Positions 41,571-48,141 of a stretch of DNA of 48,141 bases are shown one piece after another (position 1 is the stretch's first letter; each line of letters opens with the position of its first letter). Under the pieces are notes generated by a model that did not search any database, was not told where the DNA came from, and saw only the letters and a program-made list of their open reading frames with translations. The stretch spans positions 1-48,141 of the forward strand of contig JAGBFU010000044.1 of the NCBI GenBank assembly GCA_017936285.1, written 5' to 3'. The translations under genes and the position numbers were made by a program. This stretch comes from Marinifilaceae bacterium. Its GTDB lineage: Bacteria; Bacteroidota; Bacteroidia; Bacteroidales; Marinifilaceae.

Positions 41571-42704
41571 ATGAATAATAGATTTAAAGAGTATATTAAA
41601 CAGCGTCTTCAGTCTGAAGACAATGAAATACAAAATAGTTTTAACCACAACATTCAACACCTGAACTTCTGTTCTTCAGACTACCTGTCTCTCTCAAAAT
41701 CATCCGAAATCGCAAACCGGACCAAATCTCTTATGGAGCAGTATGGATTGGGATACACCTCTATGTTCTATGGTTCCGGAGAACACGCAGTCCATTCCGA
41801 CCTGGCTCAAACCATAAGCAACTTTTTCGGGACAGAAGAGACCTTGATTTATGCCGCCGATGGAAGTCTGTTTGAACCTCTTTTTGACCAAGAGGACGCT
41901 ATCATTACAGATGAATTAACTCATATCAATCTGACAGGCAACATTCGTTTCTGCAATGCCGCAAGATATACATACAAACATAGTAATATGCGCGATTTGG
42001 AGAACCAACTGATGCTATCTCAGGCTCAGCGGTTCAGAATAATTGCTACCGATGGACTTTTTGCAGTAGATGGCGATATTGCAAAATTGGATGAGATATG
42101 TACACTTGCAGAACGCTACAATGCATTGGTTTTAGTTGACGAGAGCCACTCTGCCGGAGTAATTGGACACAATGGAAAAGGTGCGGCAGAACATTGCAAC
42201 GTAATGGAGAAGATTGACCTGTTTACAGGGACTTTCGACAAAGCCCTCGGAGGAACCACCGGAGGATACATCTCGGGAGACAGGAGCGTAATTGAATTCC
42301 TCAGAAAAAAGGCTCAACCATATCTTTTATTGAACACCCTGCCTCCTGCACAGTGCTGCACCACTATAGCTGTTATCAAACATATTGAGCAGAACAGAGA
42401 GTCGCGCGAGGCACTATGGGAGAACTGTGCATACTTCCGAGAGCAGTTACGCAATGCCGGCTTCAAACTAAAACAATCGGGACCTGCGATATGCACCATC
42501 ATGACTTTTGACACTATGCTTACCCGCGCACTGATTTCACTACTGGAACACGAAGGAATATACGCACGCGCATTCTGTCATCCCATAGTTCCTAAAGGAC
42601 AGGCGAGGATTCGCTTTCAACTCTCTTCACAATATACAAGAAAAGAGCTCGACCGTGCCCTACTATCAATAATAGAACACGGCCGAGCCGCAGGAATCAT
42701 ATAA
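41571..42704 (+). CDS. Alpha-oxoamine synthase family enzyme (KBL/BioF-like)
   Basis: 377-aa pyridoxal-phosphate enzyme of fold type I. D190 and H193 (VDESHSAG) and Lys224 (GTFDKALGGTTGGY) are the cofactor-binding set. The run SLFEPLFDQEDAIITDELTHINLTGNIRFCNAARY matches 2-amino-3-ketobutyrate CoA ligase (KBL) better than BioF or serine palmitoyltransferase. However it is shorter than usual KBL, and the normal RFICGTQ substrate loop reads MFYGSGEHAVH, so the acyl-CoA or amino acid used may differ. No threonine dehydrogenase gene is adjacent. Possible roles: threonine breakdown, or sphingolipid or cofactor synthesis. Confidence 0.82.
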   Translation: MNNRFKEYIKQRLQSEDNEIQNSFNHNIQHLNFCSSDYLSLSKSSEIANRTKSLMEQYGLGYTSMFYGSGEHAVHSDLAQTISNFFGTEETLIYAADGSLFEPLFDQEDAIITDELTHINLTGNIRFCNAARYTYKHSNMRDLENQLMLSQAQRFRIIATDGLFAVDGDIAKLDEICTLAERYNALVLVDESHSAGVIGHNGKGAAEHCNVMEKIDLFTGTFDKALGGTTGGYISGDRSVIEFLRKKAQPYLLLNTLPPAQCCTTIAVIKHIEQNRESREALWENCAYFREQLRNAGFKLKQSGPAICTIMTFDTMLTRALISLLEHEGIYARAFCHPIVPKGQARIRFQLSSQYTRKELDRALLSIIEHGRAAGII

Positions 42705-42734
42705 AAGGGGTATTACTTAGACAATACCTCTTTT
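42703..42734. terminator. Bidirectional terminator built into the converging gene ends
   Basis: AAAAGGGGTATT (42703-42714) and AATACCTCTTTT (42723-42734) form a 12-bp stem with one G-U pair and an 8-base loop. It spans the stop codon of the plus-strand gene and the stop plus last codons of the minus-strand gene, with T-runs in both directions. Confidence 0.65.
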
Positions 42735-43801
42735 ACTTTTGCCTTCATTGCATCACCACGTAGATTACGTGCAACAATTGTTCCATCAGGACCAATCAAC
42801 ATAATCTGAGGAATACCCTTAATTCCATAGATATCTGTTGGTATTGACTGACAGTTGTAGATTACAGGCCATATAATACCCTCGCTCTCTACAGCCTTCT
42901 TAGTTGCGTCAACCTTGTCCCATACTGCAACACCCAATACATCAAACTTATCACCGGCATGCTCCTTATAAATCTCGATGATATTAGGAATCTCAGCCTT
43001 ACATGGTCCACACCAGCTTGCAAAGAAGTCAACCAATACATACTTACCCTTACCTACATAGTCAGAGAATGAAACCTTCTCACCATTTACTCCACCATCC
43101 TCGATTGTGAAATCGGTAAACATCTTACCCTCGGCAGTTGCAGCGATTGCAGCGATTGCAGCTATCTGTTTCTGTACACTTGGATAAGCCTTCAAGCTCT
43201 CAGGCAAAGTCTTAACAGCCTCCTCAACCTCGGCAGGAGAGACGAACTGGGTATAAGCATTAAATACATCTGCGCCAACCATATTGTCTGCATTAGCCAT
43301 ATACAATGCTTTGAACTTAGCTCCAACAGTCTCTGAAACACTATCCTGGAATGCAGCAAAAGCAGCCTGAGCAGCCACCTTGTCCTCCATTGCATTAATC
43401 TCCTGATACTTGGCAGCAACAGCCTTTGAAGCCTCGTTCATAATCTGATTCTGCTCATACACAGCATCATTCAGTTTTGTTCCCTTTGCGTATGTATCAC
43501 CACCACGCATATTGGCATTATCGATCTTCACCTCAATCTTACCATTCTCAAGGATTACAGGAACTCTTGAACGAGCAGCGATAATCATAACCTTCTCCGG
43601 AGCCTCCTGAGCACCCTTGAAAGTGAATTTACCATCTACCAAAGAAGCTGTATCCAAAGCCTCACCATCCTTTTGACGAACAAGATAGACCTCTCCGCTC
43701 TTTACTGCCTCAGGATTTGTTACAACTCCCGAAATCTCATAACCGCTTGGAGCACAAGCGACCATTGTTGCAGCCATTGCTGCGATGAATAATTTTCTCA
43801 T
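42713..43801 (-). CDS. TlpA-like thioredoxin lipoprotein with N-terminal DUF4369-like domain
   Basis: 362 aa. Lipoprotein signal ends in TMVAC at Cys16. Residues about 20-115 form a DUF4369-like sandwich (YEISGVVTNPEAVKSGEVYLVRQKDGEALDT...), then a helical linker (about 115-225), then a thioredoxin domain with LVDFFASWCGPCKAEIPN (WCGPC redox site) and cis-Pro in GIKGIPQIMLIG. Such proteins reduce or shuffle disulfides in the Bacteroidota periplasm. It is 12 bases after the LysM fusion gene and probably co-transcribed with it. Confidence 0.9.
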   Translation of the reverse strand: MRKLFIAAMAATMVACAPSGYEISGVVTNPEAVKSGEVYLVRQKDGEALDTASLVDGKFTFKGAQEAPEKVMIIAARSRVPVILENGKIEVKIDNANMRGGDTYAKGTKLNDAVYEQNQIMNEASKAVAAKYQEINAMEDKVAAQAAFAAFQDSVSETVGAKFKALYMANADNMVGADVFNAYTQFVSPAEVEEAVKTLPESLKAYPSVQKQIAAIAAIAATAEGKMFTDFTIEDGGVNGEKVSFSDYVGKGKYVLVDFFASWCGPCKAEIPNIIEIYKEHAGDKFDVLGVAVWDKVDATKKAVESEGIIWPVIYNCQSIPTDIYGIKGIPQIMLIGPDGTIVARNLRGDAMKAKVKEVLSK

Positions 43802-43813
43802 TTTAGTTCTATT

Positions 43814-45268
43814 TTAGTTGATTCTATAAATTTTCAATCTGTAATCTCTGCCATACGTCACACTGTACAACGCACGATTCTCCTTAATTGCACCCCCATT
43901 CATTGGTACAAATCTAAAGACTGAAAAGAGCCCCTCTGCACAGCCACCATGCAACACCTCGCTACCTTCGCCTCTACCAATTTTATAGGCGAGGTTTCCA
44001 AAAAAGAGTGCCGAGTCATAACCCTTACATGCCAGATTAGATGGGATATCTCCAAAATATTTAACAAAGTTATTGGTAAAACTCTTCATTGAATCCGAGG
44101 CACCATCAGTATAACTATATGTAAGCATAGTAACATTCAACTTGTAGTAGCTCTCCAGATCCAAACGATTGTATGTTTGCCAATCAGGCAGGCCTACAAC
44201 TGTAATATTAAACTCATCCTTACACAACATAAATATTGGCAACACTCTGCTGAGCGATGCCTCATCCTCGACAGGAACCACAATATAATTCTCAACATCC
44301 TGACGTAAAAGCGGCTTCATCAATGTTGCATTTGAATCAGCAACTATATCCCTATTCCAATTATACTGCACCACACCGGGAATCGCAGTTACACTTTGAG
44401 ACAGATAACTCTCTATGTTTCGCTGAATACCTCCTAAATTGAAACAAAGCACATTTGCACTCTCACGAGCCATACACCCCTGCAACCAGGTTGCCATCTC
44501 AACAGCCAAATTACGTTCTGAGATATTTACCATTAACAGATTCTCATACCCTGTTAATGTTCCCGCTCTGTTCGACAAAGGATATACGACAGGTATAGAC
44601 TTATTGTGCAAACTGTCACACAGCAACTTAGCCTGAGCCTCATATACAGGTCCGATAATCACATCCGGATTCAAAGCATTAATCTCGGCCATATAACCAG
44701 CAAGCAGTTCAGTTCCTCTTCCTACATCAAAAATCTGATACTCAACGTTCATTCCGCTTCTCTTTAAGCTATCCAAAGCCAACAACGCACCCTCGTAGAA
44801 CTGCATAAACTGTTCTGCCTTAGCAGGGATTTTGCGCTCAGAAGTAATCCCCTCCTCCTCACTGAAACCACTCTCCTTTGCATAGAGAGGCAATAAGAAA
44901 GCCATCACGACCTTATCATCTGCCCCACTTTGATTGCCGGACAATGTATCGCCTACAAACTGAGCCGGTATCTTTGTCCCCTTCAGCGGATCGTATGGAG
45001 TTGCCACATAGTAATCTGTTGACGAGGACTGTACCTCAACAACCTTACTATTTGCCGGTAACTTAATAATCTGCCCCAACTTCAACTTAGTTGTGCGCGT
45101 AAAACCCGGATTCAACTCCAATATCTTATTTACCTTAACTCCAGTTGCTCGTGAAATAGAGAAGATTGTCTCTTTATGCTTAGTAACATACTCAACATAC
45201 TCCTCTTCCTGAGCATAGGCAAACAAGGGCATCATCGCCAAGAATAATATCCAAATAAATCTATACAT
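43814..45268 (-). CDS. LysM domain fused to a periplasmic-binding-protein-like (type 1) domain
   Basis: 484 aa, exported (signal peptide ending in LFAYAQ). Residues about 25-72 are a LysM peptidoglycan-binding module (EYVTKHKETIFSISRATGVKVNKILELNPG...LGQIIKLP). After a linker, residues about 120-484 look like a Leu/Ile/Val-binding-type fold: VVMAFLLPLYAKE, AEQFMQFYEGALLALDSLKRSG, DVIIGPVYEAQAKLLCDSL and YDSALFFGNLAYKIG. No ABC transporter genes are nearby, so it is more likely a cell-wall-bound sensor or enzyme-regulating protein (compare LpoA) than a transport component; that is inference. Divergent from the PASTA gene. Confidence 0.85.
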   Translation of the reverse strand: MYRFIWILFLAMMPLFAYAQEEEYVEYVTKHKETIFSISRATGVKVNKILELNPGFTRTTKLKLGQIIKLPANSKVVEVQSSSTDYYVATPYDPLKGTKIPAQFVGDTLSGNQSGADDKVVMAFLLPLYAKESGFSEEEGITSERKIPAKAEQFMQFYEGALLALDSLKRSGMNVEYQIFDVGRGTELLAGYMAEINALNPDVIIGPVYEAQAKLLCDSLHNKSIPVVYPLSNRAGTLTGYENLLMVNISERNLAVEMATWLQGCMARESANVLCFNLGGIQRNIESYLSQSVTAIPGVVQYNWNRDIVADSNATLMKPLLRQDVENYIVVPVEDEASLSRVLPIFMLCKDEFNITVVGLPDWQTYNRLDLESYYKLNVTMLTYSYTDGASDSMKSFTNNFVKYFGDIPSNLACKGYDSALFFGNLAYKIGRGEGSEVLHGGCAEGLFSVFRFVPMNGGAIKENRALYSVTYGRDYRLKIYRIN

Positions 45269-45289
45269 ATCTTATATCATATCAAGCCC

Positions 45290-45318
45290 CAAAGGTACGT
45301 TTTTTTAGGAAAATTCAA
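45290..45318 (-). promoter_or_regulatory. Bacteroidota-type promoter of the LysM-PBP/TlpA operon
   Basis: Minus strand TTG (45318-45316), 18-base spacer, TACCTTTG (45297-45290). The -7 box is an exact match. The ATG at 45268 is about 22 bases downstream of it. Confidence 0.55.
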
Positions 45319-45319
45319 C

Positions 45320-45327
45320 TAACTTTG
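45320..45327 (+). promoter_or_regulatory. Candidate -7 element of the PASTA-rluD operon
   Basis: TAACTTTG, exact TAnnTTTG match, 22 bases before the ATG at 45350; it lies next to the -33 box of the divergent gene, so the two promoters overlap. No clear -33 TTG on this strand. Confidence 0.45.
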
Positions 45328-45349
45328 TGCCACAGAAAATTTAGATTCC

Positions 45350-46255
45350 ATGAATATTAACAAAAATTTACAAATTATACTGCTCAATATCCTGCTTGCA
45401 GTTGTACTAATCATAGGCTTGATATTTATAACTCTCAAGTCTATTGACAATTACACCCTCCATGGTGAAGTCATTACAGTACCTGAATTCATTGGTTTGT
45501 CACAAGACGAGGCTGCAAAACTGGCACACTCCATGCAGCTTAAAACTACGATATCAGACTCTTTACACGCCTCCGACGCTGCTCCTGGAGCAATTATCGA
45601 CCAATATCCTGCCAGTGGTGCCCAGGTCAAAGAGGGCCGAGCAATCTCACTTATCATAAATACAGTAGAAGAGGAGAAGATTGCAATGCCACAGCTCAAA
45701 AATGTATCCTTGCGCCAAAGTATGAACAAATTGACCTCGCTTGGATTCAGGATTGGTAGAATCACATACGAGCAGTCGGAATACAAGAACCTGGTACTTG
45801 GATATACACACCTTGACGACACCCTCGAAGCGGGAGATCTGCTGACCAAGGGGGCAGTCATCAACCTTATCCTGGGTACAGGACGCAACATTGGCAAAGT
45901 AACTGTTCCTGACGTGCGTGGAAGCAGCCTTAAAACAGCATACCAAACTTTGCTCAACAACCACCTGAACTCGGTATATGTTGATAAAAACGGTTCTCCG
46001 CTCATTGGCACAGACTATGATAATACCCACTTTGTATTTATGCAGGAGCCTAAATCCGACACCCTTCTTGACGCCGGTTCTACAATATTTCTTTTCAGCA
46101 CCGACAACAAAGAGGAGTTGAATAAATTGATCCGCGAACTTGACTCCCTCCAAATGGAGGAGCAGAAAGTCATAGACTACTCCGAATATAGCGAAGAGAA
46201 TGACCCCGGACTTAACGAGGTTGCTATTGAGGATGAAGAGAGTGAATTCGAATAA
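45350..46255 (+). CDS. Membrane-anchored PASTA-domain protein
   Basis: 301 aa. Short cytoplasmic start, one transmembrane helix (residues about 9-29), then three PASTA repeats: about 40-106 (VITVPEFIGLSQDEAAKLA), about 109-178 (IAMPQLKNVSLRQSMNKL) and about 183-252 (VTVPDVRGSSLKTAYQTL). An acidic tail rich in Glu and Asp (residues about 255-301) closes it. PASTA domains bind peptidoglycan fragments or beta-lactam-like structures; this protein has no kinase or transpeptidase domain. PASTA followed by an RluD-type gene is a common Bacteroidota pair. Confidence 0.9.
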   Translation: MNINKNLQIILLNILLAVVLIIGLIFITLKSIDNYTLHGEVITVPEFIGLSQDEAAKLAHSMQLKTTISDSLHASDAAPGAIIDQYPASGAQVKEGRAISLIINTVEEEKIAMPQLKNVSLRQSMNKLTSLGFRIGRITYEQSEYKNLVLGYTHLDDTLEAGDLLTKGAVINLILGTGRNIGKVTVPDVRGSSLKTAYQTLLNNHLNSVYVDKNGSPLIGTDYDNTHFVFMQEPKSDTLLDAGSTIFLFSTDNKEELNKLIRELDSLQMEEQKVIDYSEYSEENDPGLNEVAIEDEESEFE

Positions 46256-46269
46256 CTGCAATATAGAGA

Positions 46270-47355
46270 ATGGAGAGTACAGATAAAGAGATTATAAACG
46301 ATATTGCAGACGAGGAGCTGCTGGAACTTGACGACGAGGTACAAAATGACGAACAGGAGACCTATGAACGTTTCCATATAACCGTTGATCCGGGACAGGC
46401 ACCGCTTCGAATAGATAAATTTCTGATCACAAGACTTGGAGGGGCATCACGCACGAAATATCAGGAAGCAGCCGACGCCGGCTATATCTTTGTCAATGGC
46501 AAAAACGTCAAATCAAATTACAAAGTAAAACCGGGCGATGACATATCGGTACAAGTTATCAAAAAGGCAGAAGCCTTCGAACTGGTACCCGAGGATATTC
46601 CTTTGGACATTGTTTACGAGGACGATGCTGTTCTGGTAGTAAATAAGCCTGCGGGTCTGGTTGTCCACCCCGCTTTCGGGCACTTTACCGGAACTCTGGT
46701 AAATGCACTTGCGTGGCACCTTAAAGACTCACCGCTATTTGCCGACAAGACCAACATCCGCCCCGGTCTGGTTCACCGTATAGACAAAGACACCTCCGGG
46801 CTTCTTGTCATTGCCAAAACCGAGGAGGCCAAAATCAGTCTGTCGCGACAATTCTTCCACAAAACAACCGACCGCAAATATATTGCAGTATGTTGGGGCG
46901 ATGTAGAACAGAACGAGGGAACAATTATCGGAAATATATGGCGTCATGCCCAAAACAGAAAGGTTATGGCAGTCTATCCGGCCGATGGAGAGATAGGCAA
47001 AAGTGCCATCACCCACTATAAGGTATTAGAGAGACTGGGGTATGTCAATGTTGTTCAGTGCATACTTGAAACCGGACGAACACATCAGATTCGTGCCCAC
47101 TTCAAACACATCAAACACCCGCTATTCAACGATACCGAATATGGTGGTAACGAAATATTACGAGGAACAACATTTGCCAAATACAAACAATTTGTACAAA
47201 ACTGCTTCAACACCTGCCCGCGACAGGCTCTTCACGCCAAGACGCTTGGATTTGATCATCCTGTAACCGGAGAGAGAATGTCATTTGACTCAGAACTCCC
47301 TGCAGATATGCAACAATTAATAGAAAAGTGGCGTACATATATTGCAGATAGATAA
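46270..47355 (+). CDS. rluD: RluD-type 23S rRNA pseudouridine synthase
   Basis: 361 aa. An acidic N-terminal extension (residues 1-33, unlike most RluD) is followed by an S4 RNA-binding domain (RIDKFLITRLGGASRTKYQEAADAG) and the RluA-family catalytic domain. The catalytic Asp is D172 in HRIDKDTSGLLVIAKT; further motifs are VNKPAGLVVHP and ETGRTHQIRAH. Predicted to modify uridines of helix 69 in 23S rRNA. It lies 14 bases after the PASTA gene. Confidence 0.94.
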   Translation: MESTDKEIINDIADEELLELDDEVQNDEQETYERFHITVDPGQAPLRIDKFLITRLGGASRTKYQEAADAGYIFVNGKNVKSNYKVKPGDDISVQVIKKAEAFELVPEDIPLDIVYEDDAVLVVNKPAGLVVHPAFGHFTGTLVNALAWHLKDSPLFADKTNIRPGLVHRIDKDTSGLLVIAKTEEAKISLSRQFFHKTTDRKYIAVCWGDVEQNEGTIIGNIWRHAQNRKVMAVYPADGEIGKSAITHYKVLERLGYVNVVQCILETGRTHQIRAHFKHIKHPLFNDTEYGGNEILRGTTFAKYKQFVQNCFNTCPRQALHAKTLGFDHPVTGERMSFDSELPADMQQLIEKWRTYIADR

Positions 47356-47371
47356 AAAGTTTGTACTTTTG
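47342..47371 (+). promoter_or_regulatory. Probable promoter of ssrA
   Basis: TTG (47342-47344) in the end of rluD, 19-base spacer, TACTTTTG (47364-47371). Transcription would begin about 36 bases before the mature tmRNA 5' end. Confidence 0.55.
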
Positions 47372-47413
47372 CACAACTTAAAGGCTGTTTATTAAACAGA
47401 TTCCTATTCTGAC

Positions 47414-47813
47414 GGGGCAGACCTGGATTTGACAGCGTGTAGAATAGGTATGTAAGCATGTCGGGCGCAGCGAAACCGTCCCGTAAAACTCGGACGCAGA
47501 AATTTTAATTGGCGAGAATAACTACGCTCTTGCTGCCTAATCGAAGTATAGTAGATAGGGCTTAATCTCGGTGCAAGGCGCTGAGACAAGACATCCGGTT
47601 GATGGTTTTACCTCATTCCTCTCAACGTATCGGGTGCTGGCAATATGGGGTTAGTCATGAAGTTCCTCGATTTATGACGAAATTTTAGAGGATAAGATTC
47701 GGCATTGGGTGCCTTTTCCCGAACCGGATACGAAAAACAACAAAAGGATAAGCATGTAGAAAGCATATTGATTCCATGTTTGGACCAGGGTTCGATTCCC
47801 TGCTGCTCCACCA
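47414..47813 (+). ncRNA. ssrA: Transfer-messenger RNA (tmRNA)
   Basis: About 400 nt. The 5' end GGGGCAG pairs with CTGCTCC next to the 3' ACCA (47810-47813), forming the tRNA-like acceptor stem. The 5' GACCTGGATTTGACAGCG and the 3' GGTTCGATTCCC T-loop are diagnostic. The tag frame is 47511-47540 (GGC GAG AAT ... GCC TAA), coding GENNYALAA, a Bacteroidales-type proteolysis tag. tmRNA rescues stalled ribosomes with SmpB. Protein-like frames in this stretch are spurious. Confidence 0.97.
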
Positions 47814-47848
47814 ACGATAAAAGCGACCAAATGGTCGCTTTTATCGTT
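47813..47848 (+). terminator. 16-bp perfect hairpin terminator of ssrA
   Basis: AACGATAAAAGCGACC (47813-47828), AAAT loop, GGTCGCTTTTATCGTT (47833-47848). The left arm starts at the last A of the tmRNA CCA end. A second small hairpin follows: ATGGAGC-CGAC-GCTCCAT (47850-47867). Confidence 0.75.
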
Positions 47849-47998
47849 GATGGAGCCGACGCTCCATTAGGGTCTAACACCCCCTAACCCCCTCCGCTAT
47901 ATTCGCTACGCTCAATCGCTTGTAGGGGGAAAATAACATAAAGGACAAATGGTCGCTTTTATCGTTGATGGAGCTCACCTTCCGACGCTCCATTAATC
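47828..47998 (+). repeat. Duplicated terminator-like sequence and C-rich hairpin
   Basis: A 29-base stretch (47828-47856) including the right arm of the ssrA terminator recurs exactly at 47946-47974, followed in both by a CGACGCTCCATTA segment. Between them lie CCCCCTAACCCCCT (about 47880-47893) and GTAGGGGG, which can pair. No coding features are seen between the tmRNA and 48008. Confidence 0.75.
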
Positions 47999-48007
47999 GC
48001 CCCCTCA

Positions 48008-48141
48008 CTAATTCTCAATCCTCCAAACACCACCAATAGGATTACCATTATTGTCAACGCCATTCACAACAACCGTATAGGCGCGTGAATCTGCCGCTGT
48101 AGGAAAACTAAACTCAAATGGCTCTCCATTACGAACTACAA
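48008..48141 (-). CDS. C-terminal end of an unidentified protein (5' part beyond the window)
   Basis: Open on the minus strand from the window edge to a TAG at 48010-48008, about 44 codons. The translated end reads VVRNGEPFEFSFPTAADSRA then YTVVVNGVDNNGNPIGGVWR and IEN. The alternating hydrophobic pattern and polar turns look like the last two or three strands of a beta-sandwich, as at the end of secreted or surface Bacteroidota proteins. No family can be named from so little. Confidence 0.6.
   Translation of the reverse strand, partial: VVRNGEPFEFSFPTAADSRAYTVVVNGVDNNGNPIGGVWRIEN

Noticed and set aside
47608..47887. Short coding frames on both strands
   Set aside because: They lie within the tmRNA and its terminator.

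Overview
The window is a piece of a Bacteroidales chromosome (phylum Bacteroidota). The evidence is consistent. Several genes are preceded by the Bacteroidota promoter pattern (TTTG, about 19-21 bases, TAnnTTTG) rather than -35/-10 boxes. Genes lack obvious Shine-Dalgarno sequences. The transfer-messenger RNA encodes the tag GENNYALAA, of the Bacteroidales type. Gene order is also typical: mce-mmdABCD sodium-pump cluster, serC-serA-DUF1015, PASTA-rluD, many surface lipoproteins with acidic residues after the lipidated Cys, and a GH127/GH97/GH43 glycan cluster. I do not assign a genus.

Layout. 1-4082 (minus) holds a propionate-pathway operon: methylmalonyl-CoA epimerase, then the biotin-dependent Na+-translocating methylmalonyl-CoA decarboxylase (alpha, small membrane subunit, biotin carrier, beta; beta is cut by the window edge). 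4289-7026 (plus) holds dnaN, a DnaQ-like exonuclease and a sugar-phosphate nucleotidyltransferase. 7027-7559 is a repeat-rich non-coding block. 7560-10824 (minus) is serC-serA-DUF1015. 11060-12645 (plus) is a compact STAS / FtsB-like / ruvX / def operon, followed by a short ComEC-like protein whose start codon lies in an 18-bp perfect inverted repeat. 14004-16798 is trkA-trkH, abutting ybaK on the other strand. 17401-25948 is a glycoside hydrolase cluster aimed at an arabinose/galactose-containing glycan. 26056-27942 is a SpoT-like enzyme with an intact hydrolase and a decayed synthetase domain. An M28 peptidase and a small GNAT protein follow.

30329-41237 (minus) is the most unusual region. 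Two related sets of surface lipoproteins flank nadE and a HAD phosphatase. Each set is led by a large lipoprotein that joins a fimbrillin-like N-terminal half to a putative zinc peptidase (HE[IL]GHSFQYQ) and is followed at once by a smaller lipoprotein carrying a BACON-like domain. One set also has a third lipoprotein; DUF4859-like modules recur in all three members of that set. I regard this as a candidate undescribed cell-surface proteolytic/adhesive system. The NAD synthetase between the sets has lost its glutaminase catalytic Lys segment and Cys.

41571-47813 contains a KBL/BioF-family enzyme, a TlpA-like thioredoxin lipoprotein, a LysM/periplasmic-binding-protein fusion, a PASTA protein, rluD and ssrA (tmRNA). 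The right end has duplicated terminator-like hairpins and the C-terminal end of a protein that continues beyond the window. All family assignments come from reading motifs by eye; no database search was run.
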